Assembly (NCBI GenBank): GCA_029948255.1
Contig: JALIZF010001756.1
Location: 583,001-647,000 of the forward strand
Reading direction: 5' to 3'
DNA length: 64,000 bases
DNA from: Telmatactis stephensoni
Taxonomy: Eukaryota; Cnidaria; Anthozoa; Actiniaria; Isophelliidae
How positions within the stretch are numbered: the first letter of the stretch is position 1; each line of letters opens with the position of its first letter. Made by a program: the position numbers and the translations under genes. The notes beneath the pieces were generated by a model. The model worked only from the letters and a program-made list of their open reading frames with translations. It made no database searches and was not told the origin of the DNA. This document shows, one piece after another, positions 36,801 to 44,200 of this stretch.

Positions 36801-39714
36801 TTCTAAAGCCTGGTTTTCACTAGCAACTTAAGCATAAGCAACATATGCAGACTCAGTATTGCATTTTTCACATATGTGTGCACTGCCATACTGAGTCTGC
36901 GTATGTTGCTTGCGCTTACGCTTATGTCGCTGGTAAAAAGACAAGTACTGCTAATGAGCAGTACAGTATTAAGTCTGTGTATGCTGCTTGTGATTATGCT
37001 TATGTCACTAGTGAAAAGACAAGCACCGCTAATGAGTATTGCCTTACTGAGTCTGTGTATGTTGCTTGCGCTTATGCTTATGTCGATAGTGAAAACTAGA
37101 CTTTATTGTTTCAAAATCTACTATTTTGGAACGTACAAGCGTCCTTGCTTCAAGGAATGAGAGCTCAGAATGTTGCGCGCGACGTTGCAAAATGTCTTCA
37201 CAAGGTGCGACTTAATGAGTCCACTTTTGCGACTCTTTTACGCGACGTCGCGCGCAAGAGATAGACACACCTAGCACGATTCCTCATTTCAAGCAGCAAA
37301 AGTCGCGCCACCGTGTGTGCGGACTTTAAGTAAAATTAATAGCTTGTAGTTTTATATACAGATTAGAATTAACACTGATTTTAAAAATCTGGCGCATTTG
37401 TTTAGCATATTGTTTTCATTTGTTTTAGGGAAGTCATTCCACCAAGGTCGAAGCCATCGTACGAACTCTTCTTACGATAACAAAGGATGACGGCACTGCA
37501 AAATGTCTTGTCTTCTCAACTGTAAGTTATATTAATTACTGTATATTCCTTTGTTTTGTTGTAGTAGGGTCACTAAATGCACCCTTCTCTTGTTTTAGTG
37601 GCAAGATGTATTGGAACTGATCGGAAAAGCTCTTGTCGAAAACGACATCAATTTTAGAAACATCACTTGTGTAAGACGTCTCCAGGTAATATTACTTGAG
37701 GAATGGGCAGGACTACACATACCGAAAACTCCATGCGCTTCTCTTTCTGAATAGTGGTGTGGGTTCTTTTACGCCCTCCCAATATAAGAATGTTGCATAT
37801 AGTGTGGTCGGGTGACGGTGCTTGTTTTGGGGAGTGAAGCGTTGCTTGTTGGCACAAACTGCGGCTGCGCAGTAGACTAAGCACTAACCAATCACAGTCA
37901 CGCTTGCTGGTCAGTCTTGTGCTCGAACTCCGACCTCATGCTCGAAAGATCGACGCCCAATCAACTGAGCCAACTGGATTGCTATTTACGTGAGCAGCAA
38001 GTGATAACATCTGCGCATGTCTCCAACTTTTATTGTCTTAGACAAATGGATAATTTTGAAAGAATAATTTCTAGCTGTTCATACTTCTGCACTCGAATGT
38101 AATGCTCCGAAAAACTTTGGGGAGACTATATACGACTCTATTTATGAGAGAGGTAGCCTTAAGCCAGGTTAAAACCGTAATTGAGGCCACTTCCGTCCAG
38201 CGGCTCGCGCATACTCGTCATGTTATCACTTGCTGTTATTTACGTGCTAATTTCTATTTTCCTAGTCTGATCTCCATGCTTTCAAGATTGACCCTACAAT
38301 ACATGTACTACTACTGCCATTGCAAACAGGGTCAAATGGTCTCAACATTATAGAAGCAACGCATGTTTTACTTGTGGAACCTGCTTTAAACCCAGCTCAT
38401 GAGCTTCAGGCCATTGGTCGAGTACACCGTATTGGTCAAACAAGGTTTGTTCTTAGAGTCAATTTCGTATGACTGGGAAAACGGCTCGGTCACCGCACGG
38501 CACGGTTACGGTAGGAATTTCGAATGATTTTATAGACATTACGGCACTGATACGGTCACGGTACGGCGCGGTTAGTTTCCCACTCATATGAAAACCGCTC
38601 TATCTTATCATAAAAGCTGTACGTTGTCAGGATTGTCAATTCTTTTTCGGCAACCAAAATGAATGAATAAAATTATTCCTCGGTTGCGTGGCCACCACAG
38701 GAAGCCCAACTGAGGAGCAAACAGAACGATTTATAAAATCCTTGAGGCTTTCAAGCTTTGAGGAACTGACACTCACTGTACCATTAACATATATCTACTG
38801 ATTGATTTGCATAGAACTCAACTCTCATTTTCATATTTGTTGAGCGAGGAAACACCAGAAAACCCGGGGAAAAACCCTCTCAGAGAACACACCGAATAAA
38901 CACTCATTTGATATGATCTCCACCTAAATTCCCCCTAGTTAAGCTAGATTTGAGAGGGGAGCGCTTTCACCGCTACACCACCCACGCATGGCCGACAATT
39001 CGTTAGTTTTTCACTGTCTGTCCTCTTATCGATCATACCTGTTGGCCCTTAAAGCTACGAGTTGTGATAAGAAAGGTGTTATCATGTATTTTTTTTTCCC
39101 AGACCCACACATGTCCATCGTTTTATCATCGAACACAGCGTAGAGTCCCGGATGTACTCACTTCTTAAAGGAACACAGTCCAAGTCTGTTGTAAGGTAAG
39201 AACGCGACATATACATTCAGTACTTGAAATTACTTGAAATACAATAGCTTACGTAACAGGCGCTTTGGAGAGGGGGAGGGGAGGGAAAGGGAGAGGAGAG
39301 GAAAGGGAGAGGAGAGGAAAGGGAGAGGAGAGGAAAGGGAGAGGAGAGGGAGAGTGGAGGAGAAAAAGGAGAGTCGCTCGCTTTCCCCACTGCTCTACAG
39401 TGAAACCTCTCTAACTAAAATCAATACATTTCCTTGTAAATGAAACCTCTATATAACGGACGTATTTCTTTGGTGTCCGTATTAAGAGGTTCAACTGTAC
39501 ATACAACAGGCACCTCTATATAACGGACACCTTTGTCCCCTCGGGGTCCGTGTTGAAGAGGTTCAGCACTTAGAGTTTCTCTATCTATTTATTGGACAGG
39601 ACTGGAAGTAAAGATACCGAGAATTCAGCGCTGACAATCGCAGATTTGAAATCTCTTTTTGACTACGATGAAGGCCCTTCAAACGGTTATTCCATTGAAG
39701 AACCACCCTTATGA
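6808..39714 (+). CDS. SHPRH: SHPRH: SNF2 helicase / PHD / RING E3 ligase, 32 exons
   Basis: This is the metazoan relative of yeast Rad5: a nuclear ATPase and ubiquitin ligase that polyubiquitinates PCNA at stalled forks. Exons: 6808-8026, 8969-9047, 9198-10575, 11146-11253, 11955-12075, 12460-12530, 12611-12655, 12852-12930, 24192-24355, 26881-26988, 27060-27125, 27595-27677, 28054-28148, 28611-28642, 29102-29185, 29415-29507, 29958-30065, 31218-31351, 31468-31525, 31951-32075, 32287-32376, 33078-33187, 33799-33872, 34520-34660, 35305-35406, 35740-35808, 36278-36475, 37429-37521, 37599-37685, 38266-38444, 39103-39195, 39600-39714. All junctions keep phase, giving 5601 bases (1866 aa). Landmarks: Walker A DEMGLGKT at 452-459; SQ/TQ linker about 486-815; PHD about 843-888; DEAQ at 996-999; split RING (CPVC, CGHCYC, CPVC) about 1602-1650; motif [11 protein letters not shown] near 1790. 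I see no H15 domain. The intron after exon 8 is 11.3 kb because of a 10.7-kb insertion. Exon 26 uses a GC donor. Confidence 0.95.
8218..8612. mobile_element. MITE in SHPRH intron 1
   Basis: The left end (CATGGGGCGGGGACTCCAT, then GGGTATGCTCGTC) is inverted at the right end (GACGAGCATACCC ... GGAGTCCCCCCC). The interior holds direct copies of GGTATCTTTTAGGGG. There is no coding capacity. Confidence 0.65.
9355..10340 (+). other. SQ/TQ-rich repeat linker encoded in SHPRH exon 3
   Basis: About 330 residues of imperfect repeats such as '[12 protein letters not shown]' lie between the Walker A segment and the PHD finger, encoded by a degenerate minisatellite with a roughly 18-bp period. The frame is open through the whole 1378-bp exon and joins both flanking domains in phase, so I treat it as coding. 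I count 20 SQ or TQ pairs, well above the usual definition of an ATM/ATR target cluster (three in 100 residues). Vertebrate SHPRH has its H15 domain in this interval. Confidence 0.75.
10630..11075. repeat. Minisatellite within a pogo-like MITE, SHPRH intron
   Basis: There are five or so units of 85-95 bp, each containing GAGGTGTCCATTTTATAGAGG, GGAGATTCCAGCTG and CATAGAGACCTGTCC. The array follows CAGTGGAACCTCTTTAAAGC at 10588, which resembles a pogo/Tigger terminus. The SHPRH intron spans it. Confidence 0.7.
11293..11785. mobile_element. MITE with TAA duplication and internal 42-bp repeats
   Basis: The inverted termini start AGGACCCACCACACAATG on the left and AGGCCTGAACACACAATG on the opposite strand at the right, and both continue CAACATTT. 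TAA flanks both ends (11290-11292 and 11786-11788), which fits PIF/Harbinger-type insertion. The interior repeats CACCCCTGCAATGTTGCATG units. The long Cys/His-rich open frames here are repeat artefacts. Confidence 0.7.
13036..13069. repeat. Left remnant of the 22-bp intron minisatellite
   Basis: One full and one partial unit of the ACCAACCACTTACTGAC... repeat end with CACCTTAC at 13062-13069, immediately before the large mobile element. The rest of the array resumes at 23792. Confidence 0.8.
13236..14230. repeat. Array of GGAAC...GTTCC dyads (iteron-like)
   Basis: About forty GGAAC or GTTCC pentamers are arranged as inverted pairs 4-14 bases apart, with roughly 15-25 bases between pairs. Examples are the perfect palindrome GGGAACAATTGTTCCC near 13401, GGAACAGAT...ATCTGTTCC near 13342, and GGAACGTTTGTTCC near 13889, 13946 and 14008. 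A reversed pair, GTTGTTCC...GGGAACAAC, lies near the right end of the element (about 23594-23617). The pattern suggests binding sites for a dimeric element-encoded or host protein. Confidence 0.8.
14346..14788. repeat. 10-bp-period array of p53-family-like half-sites
   Basis: Thirty-two consecutive units of exactly 10 bp (14346-14665) have the form RRRCATGYYY, such as AGACATGTTC, AGACATGTCC and GGGCATGTCC. Sixteen match RRRCWWGYYY perfectly, with six abutting perfect pairs. A second block at 14733-14788 adds more, including three in a row. The array ends about 130 bases before the recombinase start codon. The open frames across it are artefacts. Confidence 0.85.
14919..16598 (+). CDS. Tyrosine recombinase with C2H2 finger and C-terminal Myb/SANT domain
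   Basis: A single-exon gene of 559 aa. The frame is open slightly upstream, but 14919 is the first ATG. Residues 38-63 form a C2H2 finger (C38, C43, H58, H63). Residues 95-290 look like a core-binding region. The catalytic domain has R303 in [10 protein letters not shown], a candidate beta-sheet Lys near 331, HPTR (H398, R401), H428 and nucleophile Y437 in KVHYQKR, so the R-K-H-R-H-Y set appears intact. Residues 504-556 form a Myb/SANT repeat ([21 protein letters not shown]...[10 protein letters not shown]) resembling telobox Myb domains. Its role would be integration and excision through a circular intermediate, as known for Cryptons. Vertebrate and fungal Cryptons have a GCR1-type domain instead of Myb. 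There are inverted CCAAT boxes just upstream. It is convergent with the replicase gene. Confidence 0.85.
   Translation: MSKPSGKTYIDWSRQDGASLKPKRLHLEEKESDGLFHCPVEKCTHEEGFSTQRGCRKHVKNKHAWFYFFDSEPSTGKRAEPTQPRLEKKYQCLTKSVASFDVQSTIGKQFEKWLTGSGGGCKSERQAQQIVKRSFKYLKFCCEDDEDEKLDWDLVDYSLSSPNFLFKFVDAMQTDWGLGHSGRIAYLDSISDLIDFRKVIGVASETVLRNLTSSEVYLKRARKTISRMMRLQWTSDLDIDTLESKGHWASLDELLHVVTYHLPRYETVSKLCKEDPNKTTTSDLSFATKFVAVYLFIKVKGSRPMTYQYLTVDMVKAAHEGDGFIDQKKFKTTARYGFDSFYLPPAGLQVLDIYIEHVRPLLKPTCEYVLVTLKGQHHNRIGQLMSKLVFEATGKYIHPTRYRQIVETASHQQLTSSEQESISEDQKHSSVVAKVHYQKRRSRDVAAKGHECLKKLQGEQGCRLDEDVRSRLSDSSNDSPEKKTTNQLIPTNAAGAQLCKKKALLFTPEEDEYLRHGIRRHGHGKWVAILRDPSYKFKTGRTPNSLLYRASKKGFAKVN
16870..17010. mobile_element. 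Palindromic MITE inside the large element
   Basis: The termini GAGCACAAACACTAAAAGTG and their inverse (ending TTTTAGTGTTTGTACTC) enclose AT-rich sequence with GCACTAATTAAACAATAG. A relative with similar internal sequence is at 44116-44246. Confidence 0.65.
17172..17266. mobile_element. Short MITE, CAGGGGCGGA family
   Basis: Begins CAGGGGCGGAACTAGG and ends GGATCCGCCCCTG. Related copies are at 27240-27427 and 29217-29370, where the internal sequence is longer. Confidence 0.55.
17588..17833. repeat. 80-bp direct repeat at the 3' end of the replicase gene
   Basis: About 80 bases starting TTTACATTTTTGATTAATTG occur at 17588-17667 and again at 17750-17833. The second copy overlaps the replicase stop codon region. 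The intervening 80 bases hold no gene. Confidence 0.7.
17802..21107 (-). CDS. Spliced replicase: SF3 helicase, with C-terminal PIP box
   Basis: Coding exons in transcript order are 19938-21107, 19665-19841, 19118-19592 and about 17802-19067, for roughly 1030 aa. The first 390 residues are unrecognised, with a basic KKKGK patch and acidic stretch. Exon 3 opens the helicase with Walker [10 protein letters not shown], Walker B IIFIDEA and motif [10 protein letters not shown], the arrangement seen in parvovirus NS1 and papillomavirus E1 superfamily 3 helicases. The last exon is a charged coiled-coil-like region, two copies of [12 protein letters not shown] (proline-directed kinase-type sites), and a terminal PIP box [12 protein letters not shown] that would bind PCNA. 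The first three exons join in phase. The obvious third junction (ACAA|GTAAG to TTAG|AGG) leaves a frame mismatch, so this copy may be broken there, may use a weak donor, or the last exon may belong to a separate gene. Confidence 0.7.
21213..21308 (-). promoter_or_regulatory. TATA box and 5' UTR exon of the replicase gene
   Basis: On the minus strand TATAAAAA lies at 21308-21301. A transcript starting about 25-30 bases downstream would run to a good donor (AAAAAC|GTAAGT at 21213/21212). It would then splice to an AG directly before the ATG at 21107, so the first exon is probably untranslated. A TGACGT element lies about 20-25 bases upstream of the TATA box. Confidence 0.55.
21620..22985. repeat. 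Large imperfect palindrome with AT-rich centre, candidate origin
   Basis: Segments containing GGATCGACGGATGGACGG, TTCATGACGGGACTCA and ATCCGTAGATCCGTG occur three times in one orientation (21620-22260) and again inverted (22470-22985). They flank about 200 bases of almost pure A/T (22260-22470) rich in TATTAATATTAA. Inverted initiator-like repeats around an easily melted core, next to a replicative helicase gene, suggest a replication origin. That role is inference. Confidence 0.6.
22992..23525. repeat. 40-bp tandem satellite, 13 copies
   Basis: The unit CGTAGTTGATATCATGACCC followed by GCAGTCTAGTCTGCAAGTAT repeats at exactly 40 bp from 23001. The first nine copies are essentially identical and the last few diverged (ACTTGCATTCGATT). 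The unit contains the palindrome TGATATCA. Identical copies with no variable spacers rule out a CRISPR array. Confidence 0.92.
23792..24056. repeat. 22-bp minisatellite, right part
   Basis: About twelve units of CACCTTACCAACCACTTACTGA, some with TTCCTGA variants, continue the array interrupted at 13069. They lie about 135 bases before SHPRH exon 9. Confidence 0.9.
24466..26537. mobile_element. 2-kb foldback element with four promoter-like modules
   Basis: The outer inverted termini begin CAGGAGTCAGATTG and run about 130 bases, with a second inverted pair (GAAGATTCTGCTTT...) inside. The core (about 24720-25920) holds four versions of one module, two in each orientation. Each module has a CCAAT box, a CTCCGCCC box and an octamer ATTTGCAT (24857, 25194, and inverted at 25383 and 25742). 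A TATA-like CTATAAAAGC lies at the centre (25216). There is no coding capacity. It lies in a SHPRH intron. Confidence 0.7.
27240..27427. mobile_element. MITE, GGGGCGGATTTAGG family
   Basis: Starts AAGGGCGGATTTAGGGGCGG and ends CCTGGATCCACCCCTGGC in inverse orientation. It is related to the copies at 17172 and 29217 and sits in a SHPRH intron. Confidence 0.55.
27719..28012 (-). mobile_element. tRNA-derived SINE
   Basis: Read on the minus strand, the head is GGCAGCATGGCCGAGTGG (perfect A box) and CCAGGTTCGATTCCC (perfect B box) about 35 bases later, like a Leu/Ser-type tRNA. About 200 bases of body and a short (ATT)n tail at 27719-27734 follow. It is intronic in SHPRH. Confidence 0.85.
29217..29370. 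mobile_element. MITE, GGGGCGGATTTAGG family, further copy
   Basis: Starts ACAGGGGCGAATTTAGGGG and ends GTCCTGGATCTGCCCTTG. It has the same internal GTGCGCACCCCCTCCTGA as the copy at 27240. Confidence 0.55.
29700..29900. repeat. CRE/CCAAT-containing dispersed repeat
   Basis: Two TGACGTCA palindromes (29749-29756 and 29834-29841), ACCAATCAGAG and GTGTGTACTGTAATCACAC-like sequence recur in part at 32150-32260, 35886-36060 and 40050-40090. This is probably a MITE family with termini TTCCATTTTTCCGTGC and AATATACCAATTATT. Confidence 0.5.
30211..30400. mobile_element. Near-perfect palindrome MITE, GATTTCGTATGA family
   Basis: AGAGTGGATTTCGTATGACT at the left is exactly inverted at the right. The arms of about 80 bases (ACGGCACGG-rich) surround a short loop near 30305. 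The DNA would fold into one long hairpin. Confidence 0.8.
31564..31885. repeat. GGT-rich microsatellite in a SHPRH intron
   Basis: An irregular (GGT)n/(GTT)n tract of about 320 bases, G-rich on the coding strand. The Gly/Val-rich and Thr/Pro-rich open frames here are artefacts. Confidence 0.85.
32389..32534. mobile_element. MITE, GATTTCGTATGA family, SHPRH intron
   Basis: Begins TAGATTTCGTATGAGTGTG and ends CACAGCCATACAAAATCTG. It has the same internal GTGTCAGTGCTGTG as the TPI-intron copy at 4975. Confidence 0.55.
32740..33002. repeat. 20-bp minisatellite in a SHPRH intron
   Basis: About twelve units of ACACCTCCCATAAGCAG and variants. The [14 protein letters not shown] frames on the opposite strand are repeat artefacts. 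Confidence 0.85.
33217..33599. mobile_element. Foldback MITE in a SHPRH intron
   Basis: AATAGGCCACGTTCGAGATA at the left is inverted at the right. The inverted homology continues through arms of about 180 bases to a loop near 33400. Confidence 0.8.
34020..34500. repeat. 80-bp minisatellite rich in CCAATCAGA
   Basis: About six diverged units, each with CCTTTGGCCAATCAGAGTAC, GTTATGTTATAGGTATTTGA and TTATAGAGCACG. It fills the SHPRH intron before exon 24. Confidence 0.8.
34734..34758. repeat. G-rich homopolymer tract
   Basis: A G-only run interrupted once by A sits in a SHPRH intron. It is a candidate G-quadruplex site and also a likely place for sequencing length error. Confidence 0.8.
36074..36277 (+). 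pseudogene. Two decayed tandem copies of the SHPRH RING exon 5' half
   Basis: The block from the splice acceptor (CTAACTGTTTCTAG) through the CGHCYC codons is repeated upstream of the working exon (36278-36475) with a 102-bp period, at about 36074 and 36176. The 36176 copy keeps its acceptor and encodes [20 protein letters not shown], then reaches an in-frame TAA before any donor. The first copy is more diverged. If spliced in, these would truncate the RING. Confidence 0.75.
36493..36708. mobile_element. PIF/Harbinger-like MITE
   Basis: The inverted termini GGGGGTGTTTACATGGCACT and AGTGCCATGTGAACACCCCC are flanked by TAA on both sides (36490-36492 and 36709-36711). The 3-bp TAA duplication is characteristic of PIF/Harbinger. 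It lies 17 bases after a SHPRH exon. Confidence 0.75.
36806..37103. mobile_element. MITE with TA duplication and internal tandem repeats
   Basis: The left end AAGCCTGGTTTTCACTAGC is inverted at the right (TAGTGAAAACTAGACTT), with TA on both sides. Inside, a unit with TATGTTGCTTGCGCTTATG is repeated about three times. The Ala/Tyr-rich frames are artefacts. Confidence 0.65.
37905..37992 (-). repeat. tRNA-derived SINE fragment
   Basis: On the minus strand, AGTTGGCTCAGTTGATTGG (A box) is followed by GTCGGAGTTCGAGCAC (B-box-like) about 35 bases on. It is partial and adjoins the MITE inserted at 37993. Confidence 0.55.
37993..38237. mobile_element. Mutator-like MITE with 9-bp target duplication, copy A
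   Basis: The termini AGCAGCAAGTGATAAC and GTTATCACTTGCTGTT are inverted. The exact 9-bp duplication ATTTACGTG lies at 37984-37992 and 38238-38246. A second copy of about 90% identity is at 61739-61993, with a different 9-bp duplication. The element ends 28 bases before a SHPRH exon. Confidence 0.88.
38453..38602. mobile_element. MITE, GATTTCGTATGA family, SHPRH intron
   Basis: Begins TTAGAGTCAATTTCGTATGA and ends CTCATATGAAAACCGCTCTA, with GGCACGGTTACGG-type internal sequence shared with 30211-30400. Confidence 0.55.
39250..39372. repeat. Polypurine GGAGAGGAAAG repeat in the last-but-one SHPRH intron
   Basis: Tandem units of about 17 bp, purine-only on the + strand. The Arg/Glu/Gly frame across it is an artefact. 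Confidence 0.85.
39398..39570. mobile_element. pogo-like MITE fragment
   Basis: CAGTGAAACCTCTCTAACT resembles pogo/Tigger termini. It is followed by two copies of CCTCTATATAACGGAC, and the segment ends GTTGAAGAGGTTCAGCACT. It lies just before the last SHPRH exon. Confidence 0.45.
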
Positions 39715-39752
39715 ACTACTCTCTGCACGCCTAATTGTAAGATTTATTTTAC

Positions 39753-39758
39753 AATAAA
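39753..39758 (+). terminator. SHPRH polyadenylation signal
   Basis: AATAAA lies 39 bases after the SHPRH stop codon, with another at about 39812. It is assigned by position. Confidence 0.6.
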
Positions 39759-39828
39759 GGATATTTTTTCTCTCTTCAGATATTACTGTATTACCACAGT
39801 AAATCTTATCACAATAAACTGTACATCT

Positions 39829-40050
39829 GGGCCCGGTTGTTCGAAGGGCGATTAACGCTAATCCTAGGTTAAAATGAATGGTTTTCTTTCGATTTAATTC
39901 TGGTTTAATGCTAATCGTCTTTCGAACCACCAGCCCGTCGGGTCAGTTGTTCAAAAAGTGGGTTAGCGGTAAGTTAGGGTTAAAGTCGATGGTTTTCTTT
40001 AGATTTAACCCTGAGTTAGCGTTAACCCGCTTTCGAACAACTCAGCCCTG
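39829..40050. mobile_element. Two adjacent GTTCGAA-ended MITE copies
   Basis: CCCGGTTGTTCGAAGGGCGA...CGTCTTTCGAACCACC (39829-39930) and CAGTTGTTCAAAAAGTGGG...GCTTTCGAACAACTCAG (39943-40050) are each short inverted-repeat elements with a GGTTTAA/TTAAACC core. A relative lies near 48990-49090. Confidence 0.55.
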
Positions 40051-41238
40051 TGTTCTAATACATGCACAGATGACGTCAAAATGTGAAATGAGAAAAAGAA
40101 TCGCTACAAGACGAAGAGGAGGGGAGGGGAGGGAAGGGGAGTGCCCTGCGTTCCTGAGGAAAATCCCCCACGCAAACGCACGCTTCGTGATTTTAATTTT
40201 ATTTCGATAATTCTGACAAAATTTCTTGATTTCTAGAATACATTTAACAGGTGGAAAGCTTTCAAATCTCAGAAATGTTTGCACTCGGAGACATTGTATT
40301 CTCAGGTAGTGCTTTATGTAAAGTCTTCAAATTGTCCTAACTACGGTAACTTAAATGACATGCAGGTTAAGATGGCTCTGTTAGGGTCCACTTATTAAAT
40401 ATAGTAGTTATGAGAGGCAAAAAGATCTTCCAAATATATACTTGAATATTGAACCAAATATTTTTTATAAGATGCCCTCACGAGGGGATTGGGCTTCCTG
40501 TGTGTTGCGTTCGTAACACAGGAAGCCCAATTCCCTTTCCCCTAGCAGGAAGATGGCCAGAATATATAAAATGAAGGTACGCTTGCTTAAGAGTTCAACC
40601 ATGTCAACTGAACAAGATGAATAGGCATAATAGGACTTGTTGAAGTCCTGTTTATGTAAGTCTATTTTAACCGCGCTTTATAAAGAGCGGCACGATAATA
40701 TCCAGAAGTACAAATGACCATCGTCCCATTATCCACTTATTGGCTGCAAGCCGTTTCTTATTTCTGTCACTAGTTGCAACTTGGGGTTCACAAGAAATTG
40801 TGGAACAAAATTCCATCATAATTCCATGGTTTGTTCGTGAGTTTTTGTCCAATTTCATGATCTCAAACTTGACCTTACACACCAACAGGAAGCAGATTTT
40901 CGTGCTCGACAAAAAATTGCAAAATACTCTCATTTTAACCTTAATCTGAAAAGATTTTTGGCGAAAATCTAAAATTTCAAACGACTATTGGATGACTTAA
41001 ACCTTTTTTTACAAGGCTGGAAATAAAAATTTCAAATTTCGCAACTCATCCTACAACGAATGCCCTGGAAACTTGTTTTTCGTGGTATTCACAGTTTTGT
41101 ACTTTTGCATATTCTTCCCTTGGACGATAACTCTCTCCATGTATGTGCGCGTATCAAATACCACTAGTGACCTTGCGATGTGAAGTAACCAAACGTCCAA
41201 ATTTGTTTTCTGCTAAAAGTTTGGCGTCAATGAAGAAC
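40051..41238. other. Intergenic, SHPRH to channel gene, no gene seen
   Basis: The two genes converge here. The region holds a CRE-containing repeat fragment near 40060, a hairpin at 40484-40535 (GGGCTTCCTGTG inverted), and otherwise unremarkable AT-rich sequence that probably includes both 3' UTRs. Short open frames at 40667-40949 lie on opposite strands of the same segment and show no domain. Confidence 0.5.
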
Positions 41239-44200
41239 CTAAACCATATCTGGTGTTACATGTCCATTATTGTCTCGCTCTACTTCTTTGACTTTGTCAA
41301 GCCACTTCTCATAGAACTCTTCGTATTCCTTAATGAGTTCTTTAATACGAGTGGACTTGTCTTTGATGGCTTGTATTGTCTGGTGGTTTAACATCATCTC
41401 GTGGCAATCACATGGACCTCCTTGCATCTGGCCGGCTAAAGCTAAGTATGAACCAGTCTTCTGTTTGTTTTCTTCGCGAAGTCGACCTAAGGAAAGAACA
41501 GAAAGGAACGTTATTCAAAAATAGACAACGCGGGCTAGTGCATTGTGAACGGTTCTAGAGCACGCAGAAGTGTTAACGAAGCATGGCGTGAGGCCAAGTG
41601 TTCGGATCGACTTCCGAGTGCTCTAATACTGCAGTACGTAGAGCAGTAAAGGTATAACAGAAGGAAACGTCATTATTAATAAAAATTGAAAACGGCTATT
41701 GAAAATTGGCTACTGTAAAGCCAACAAAGTGTTCGGAACATAATGGTGAAAATTCCCCCTGTCTATTAAAAATCGAGTTAGATTTTTGGTAGCCTTAGCT
41801 TAAGACCAATTCCCAGCTGAGATCAGTCTAGGAATTCGATAGACAACTGTCAGATCGTCTTTACAAAACAGCTTGGAAAGTAAAGCGTTTCCATGGTTAC
41901 TTACGTGCACGTGGTTTATGATAGAAATATTCCCATACTGCACCAAACAACATGAGAAAACCAACCACGCCCAACAAGATATGAAGCACTTTTCTAAACG
42001 ATGGCTCGCTGTAGAAAAACAACTCTCGAGAAGCCTTCACTTCTTGACTCTCGTCGTCTGTTGGGTTCTAGAATTTGAAAGAAGTGTTTGAGGAAGAACT
42101 CAGCATCGTAACTGCGCATGACAAAAATGACAATTTTTTAAGGGGACAAGCTCGTACACGGAGGCAAGCATGACCACTGCATATTATTGGACTGGTTGGC
42201 ACAGAGACAGGGGGGAGGGGTCTCAGTCCACAATATTACGAAGATTTTGTAAAATTTCGAAGCTACCCCTTTTTAATTCTCATCAACAATGCATCTCTGG
42301 ATCTTATTCTAAATGACTTTCAATAACTTCATAAATTAATACCTTCACTGCCTCAACAACCTAGCCCTTTTGATAAGACTACATTCAAAAACTCCAAAGT
42401 CTAATAGACCCCTTAACTAATGCTGTATTGCAAGTACCATCGTAGCATAGTGTAGTTGTGAGCGTTTTACTCTGAGATAGGGTACAGATTTTGACCATTT
42501 TGGTCTCAAACAAGGTATAATTTTAAGAGAAAACGTTTTGGTCTGAAATGATTTATTATTTTAAGAGAAAACTTTCTTTTGATCTGACAGGATAGGACAA
42601 TGAAAGGTATTTATCTAGCGCGCCTCACAACACACAATTTTTCGGAAATTATACCCCCACGGGTGTTTCCCATACTCCTCTATGCGAAAATTAAACTACA
42701 TCTTACCTTCAGAGGCTCGAGATTCTTTGCAATAATTTCGAACACCTCTTGGGGGTGATTGCGCATATACGAGCGGAAACATCCGGTCATCCGAGAAGCG
42801 TTATTTCTCAATACAATGCCATATGTGATTGGATGTTGGTAGGTAGTCTCGATACGTACAGGATTATCTTTGACGTACTCATTATAGTAGGTTAGTACAT
42901 AGTTGTCTATCAGTGAAGCGCCTAGAGTCCCGTTCAAAAGTGCTTCATTCATTTCTGGGATTTTGTCATATGCTGTGAAGTGTAAATAAAAGCAAGTCAG
43001 AATCATCGGCAAAAATGTGTAAGGAATAGTTGAAGTTTTTGAAATCGTTGATCTATATGATCATGAGAAAAAGTAAGGGTCCTAAGATAGAACCTTGAGG
43101 TACGCCACATGAGATTGGGAGAGGAGATATGTGCAAGATATTTGTAGAGGTTTTTGAAATCGTTGATATACGAGAAAAAGTAAGGGTCCTAAAACAGAAC
43201 CTTGAGGCACGCCACATGAGATTGGGAGATGGAATATATTCCACACTATAACATTTCAATTCATTCACTACTGCAGCGTATAGACTGTCGAAACACGTCT
43301 AGTAAAACAGAAAAAATCGTTAAGTTGTTCATCAAATTTCTATTGTTACATATTGAAATCTTTTCGACAGTTACGATATAATCCATTCAAGAACAAGTCA
43401 TGCCATATGCTGTAAAGTGTAAGTAAAAGGAAGGCAGAACATTAGTCGCTTGTAGGTGCCAGATTTTCTAGTTTTTGATATCCTACTTACGATCCATTTG
43501 GGCATTTAGACTAACGCCAAAACGAAACTCTTCACTTCCTTTTACGGCCCCAACCTGTGTAAACAAGATCAAGAACCAGGAAATGTTAAGCTTTTTTATT
43601 TATGATAGATGGAGAAGGTAAAAAGGTAACTGACGTGTACACCGTTTATCCTCCCTCTCTCCATGATGCTCCGCTACATGTATCAAAGAAAAGTCGAAAA
43701 ACGTTCTTACGTATATTATCTATTATCTAGACCACAGCTGGTCCCAAAGAATTAACGTTTTTTGATGAAGATGTTTATATGAAAACATTTCTGCCACATA
43801 GTAAATAAATAAGAACTAAAGACCACCTCACTGCAACGGTCACCTCTCCATAACATCATCAACTTACCCTCGATCCATGAACTGTGAAATGATGTTGAAT
43901 ACTTGCTGAAAGAGAAGCTGTGATGATAGCAGTAAAGATAGCAATGATAATAATTCCAACCAAGATCCAGACTATACAAAATATACGAGCCAGCAAGGAC
44001 TTGGGGGCGCGGTCTCCGTATCTGCGTGGAAATAAAGATAATTACTCTACTGTAAACTGAACAGATTGAAAAATGTGCCGTGTGATATGTACTAGTTATA
44101 CAATGGTTTTGATAGGAGTACTTACAATATATCCGTGAAAAAAATTGTAAGAAATTGCACTAATCAAACATTAGAAAACAAAGGATTTCGCGCTATTTGG

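Noticed and set aside
40667..40949. Overlapping 69- and 88-codon frames on opposite strands
   Set aside because: They are complementary readings of one AT-rich segment between two convergent genes and have no recognisable domain.
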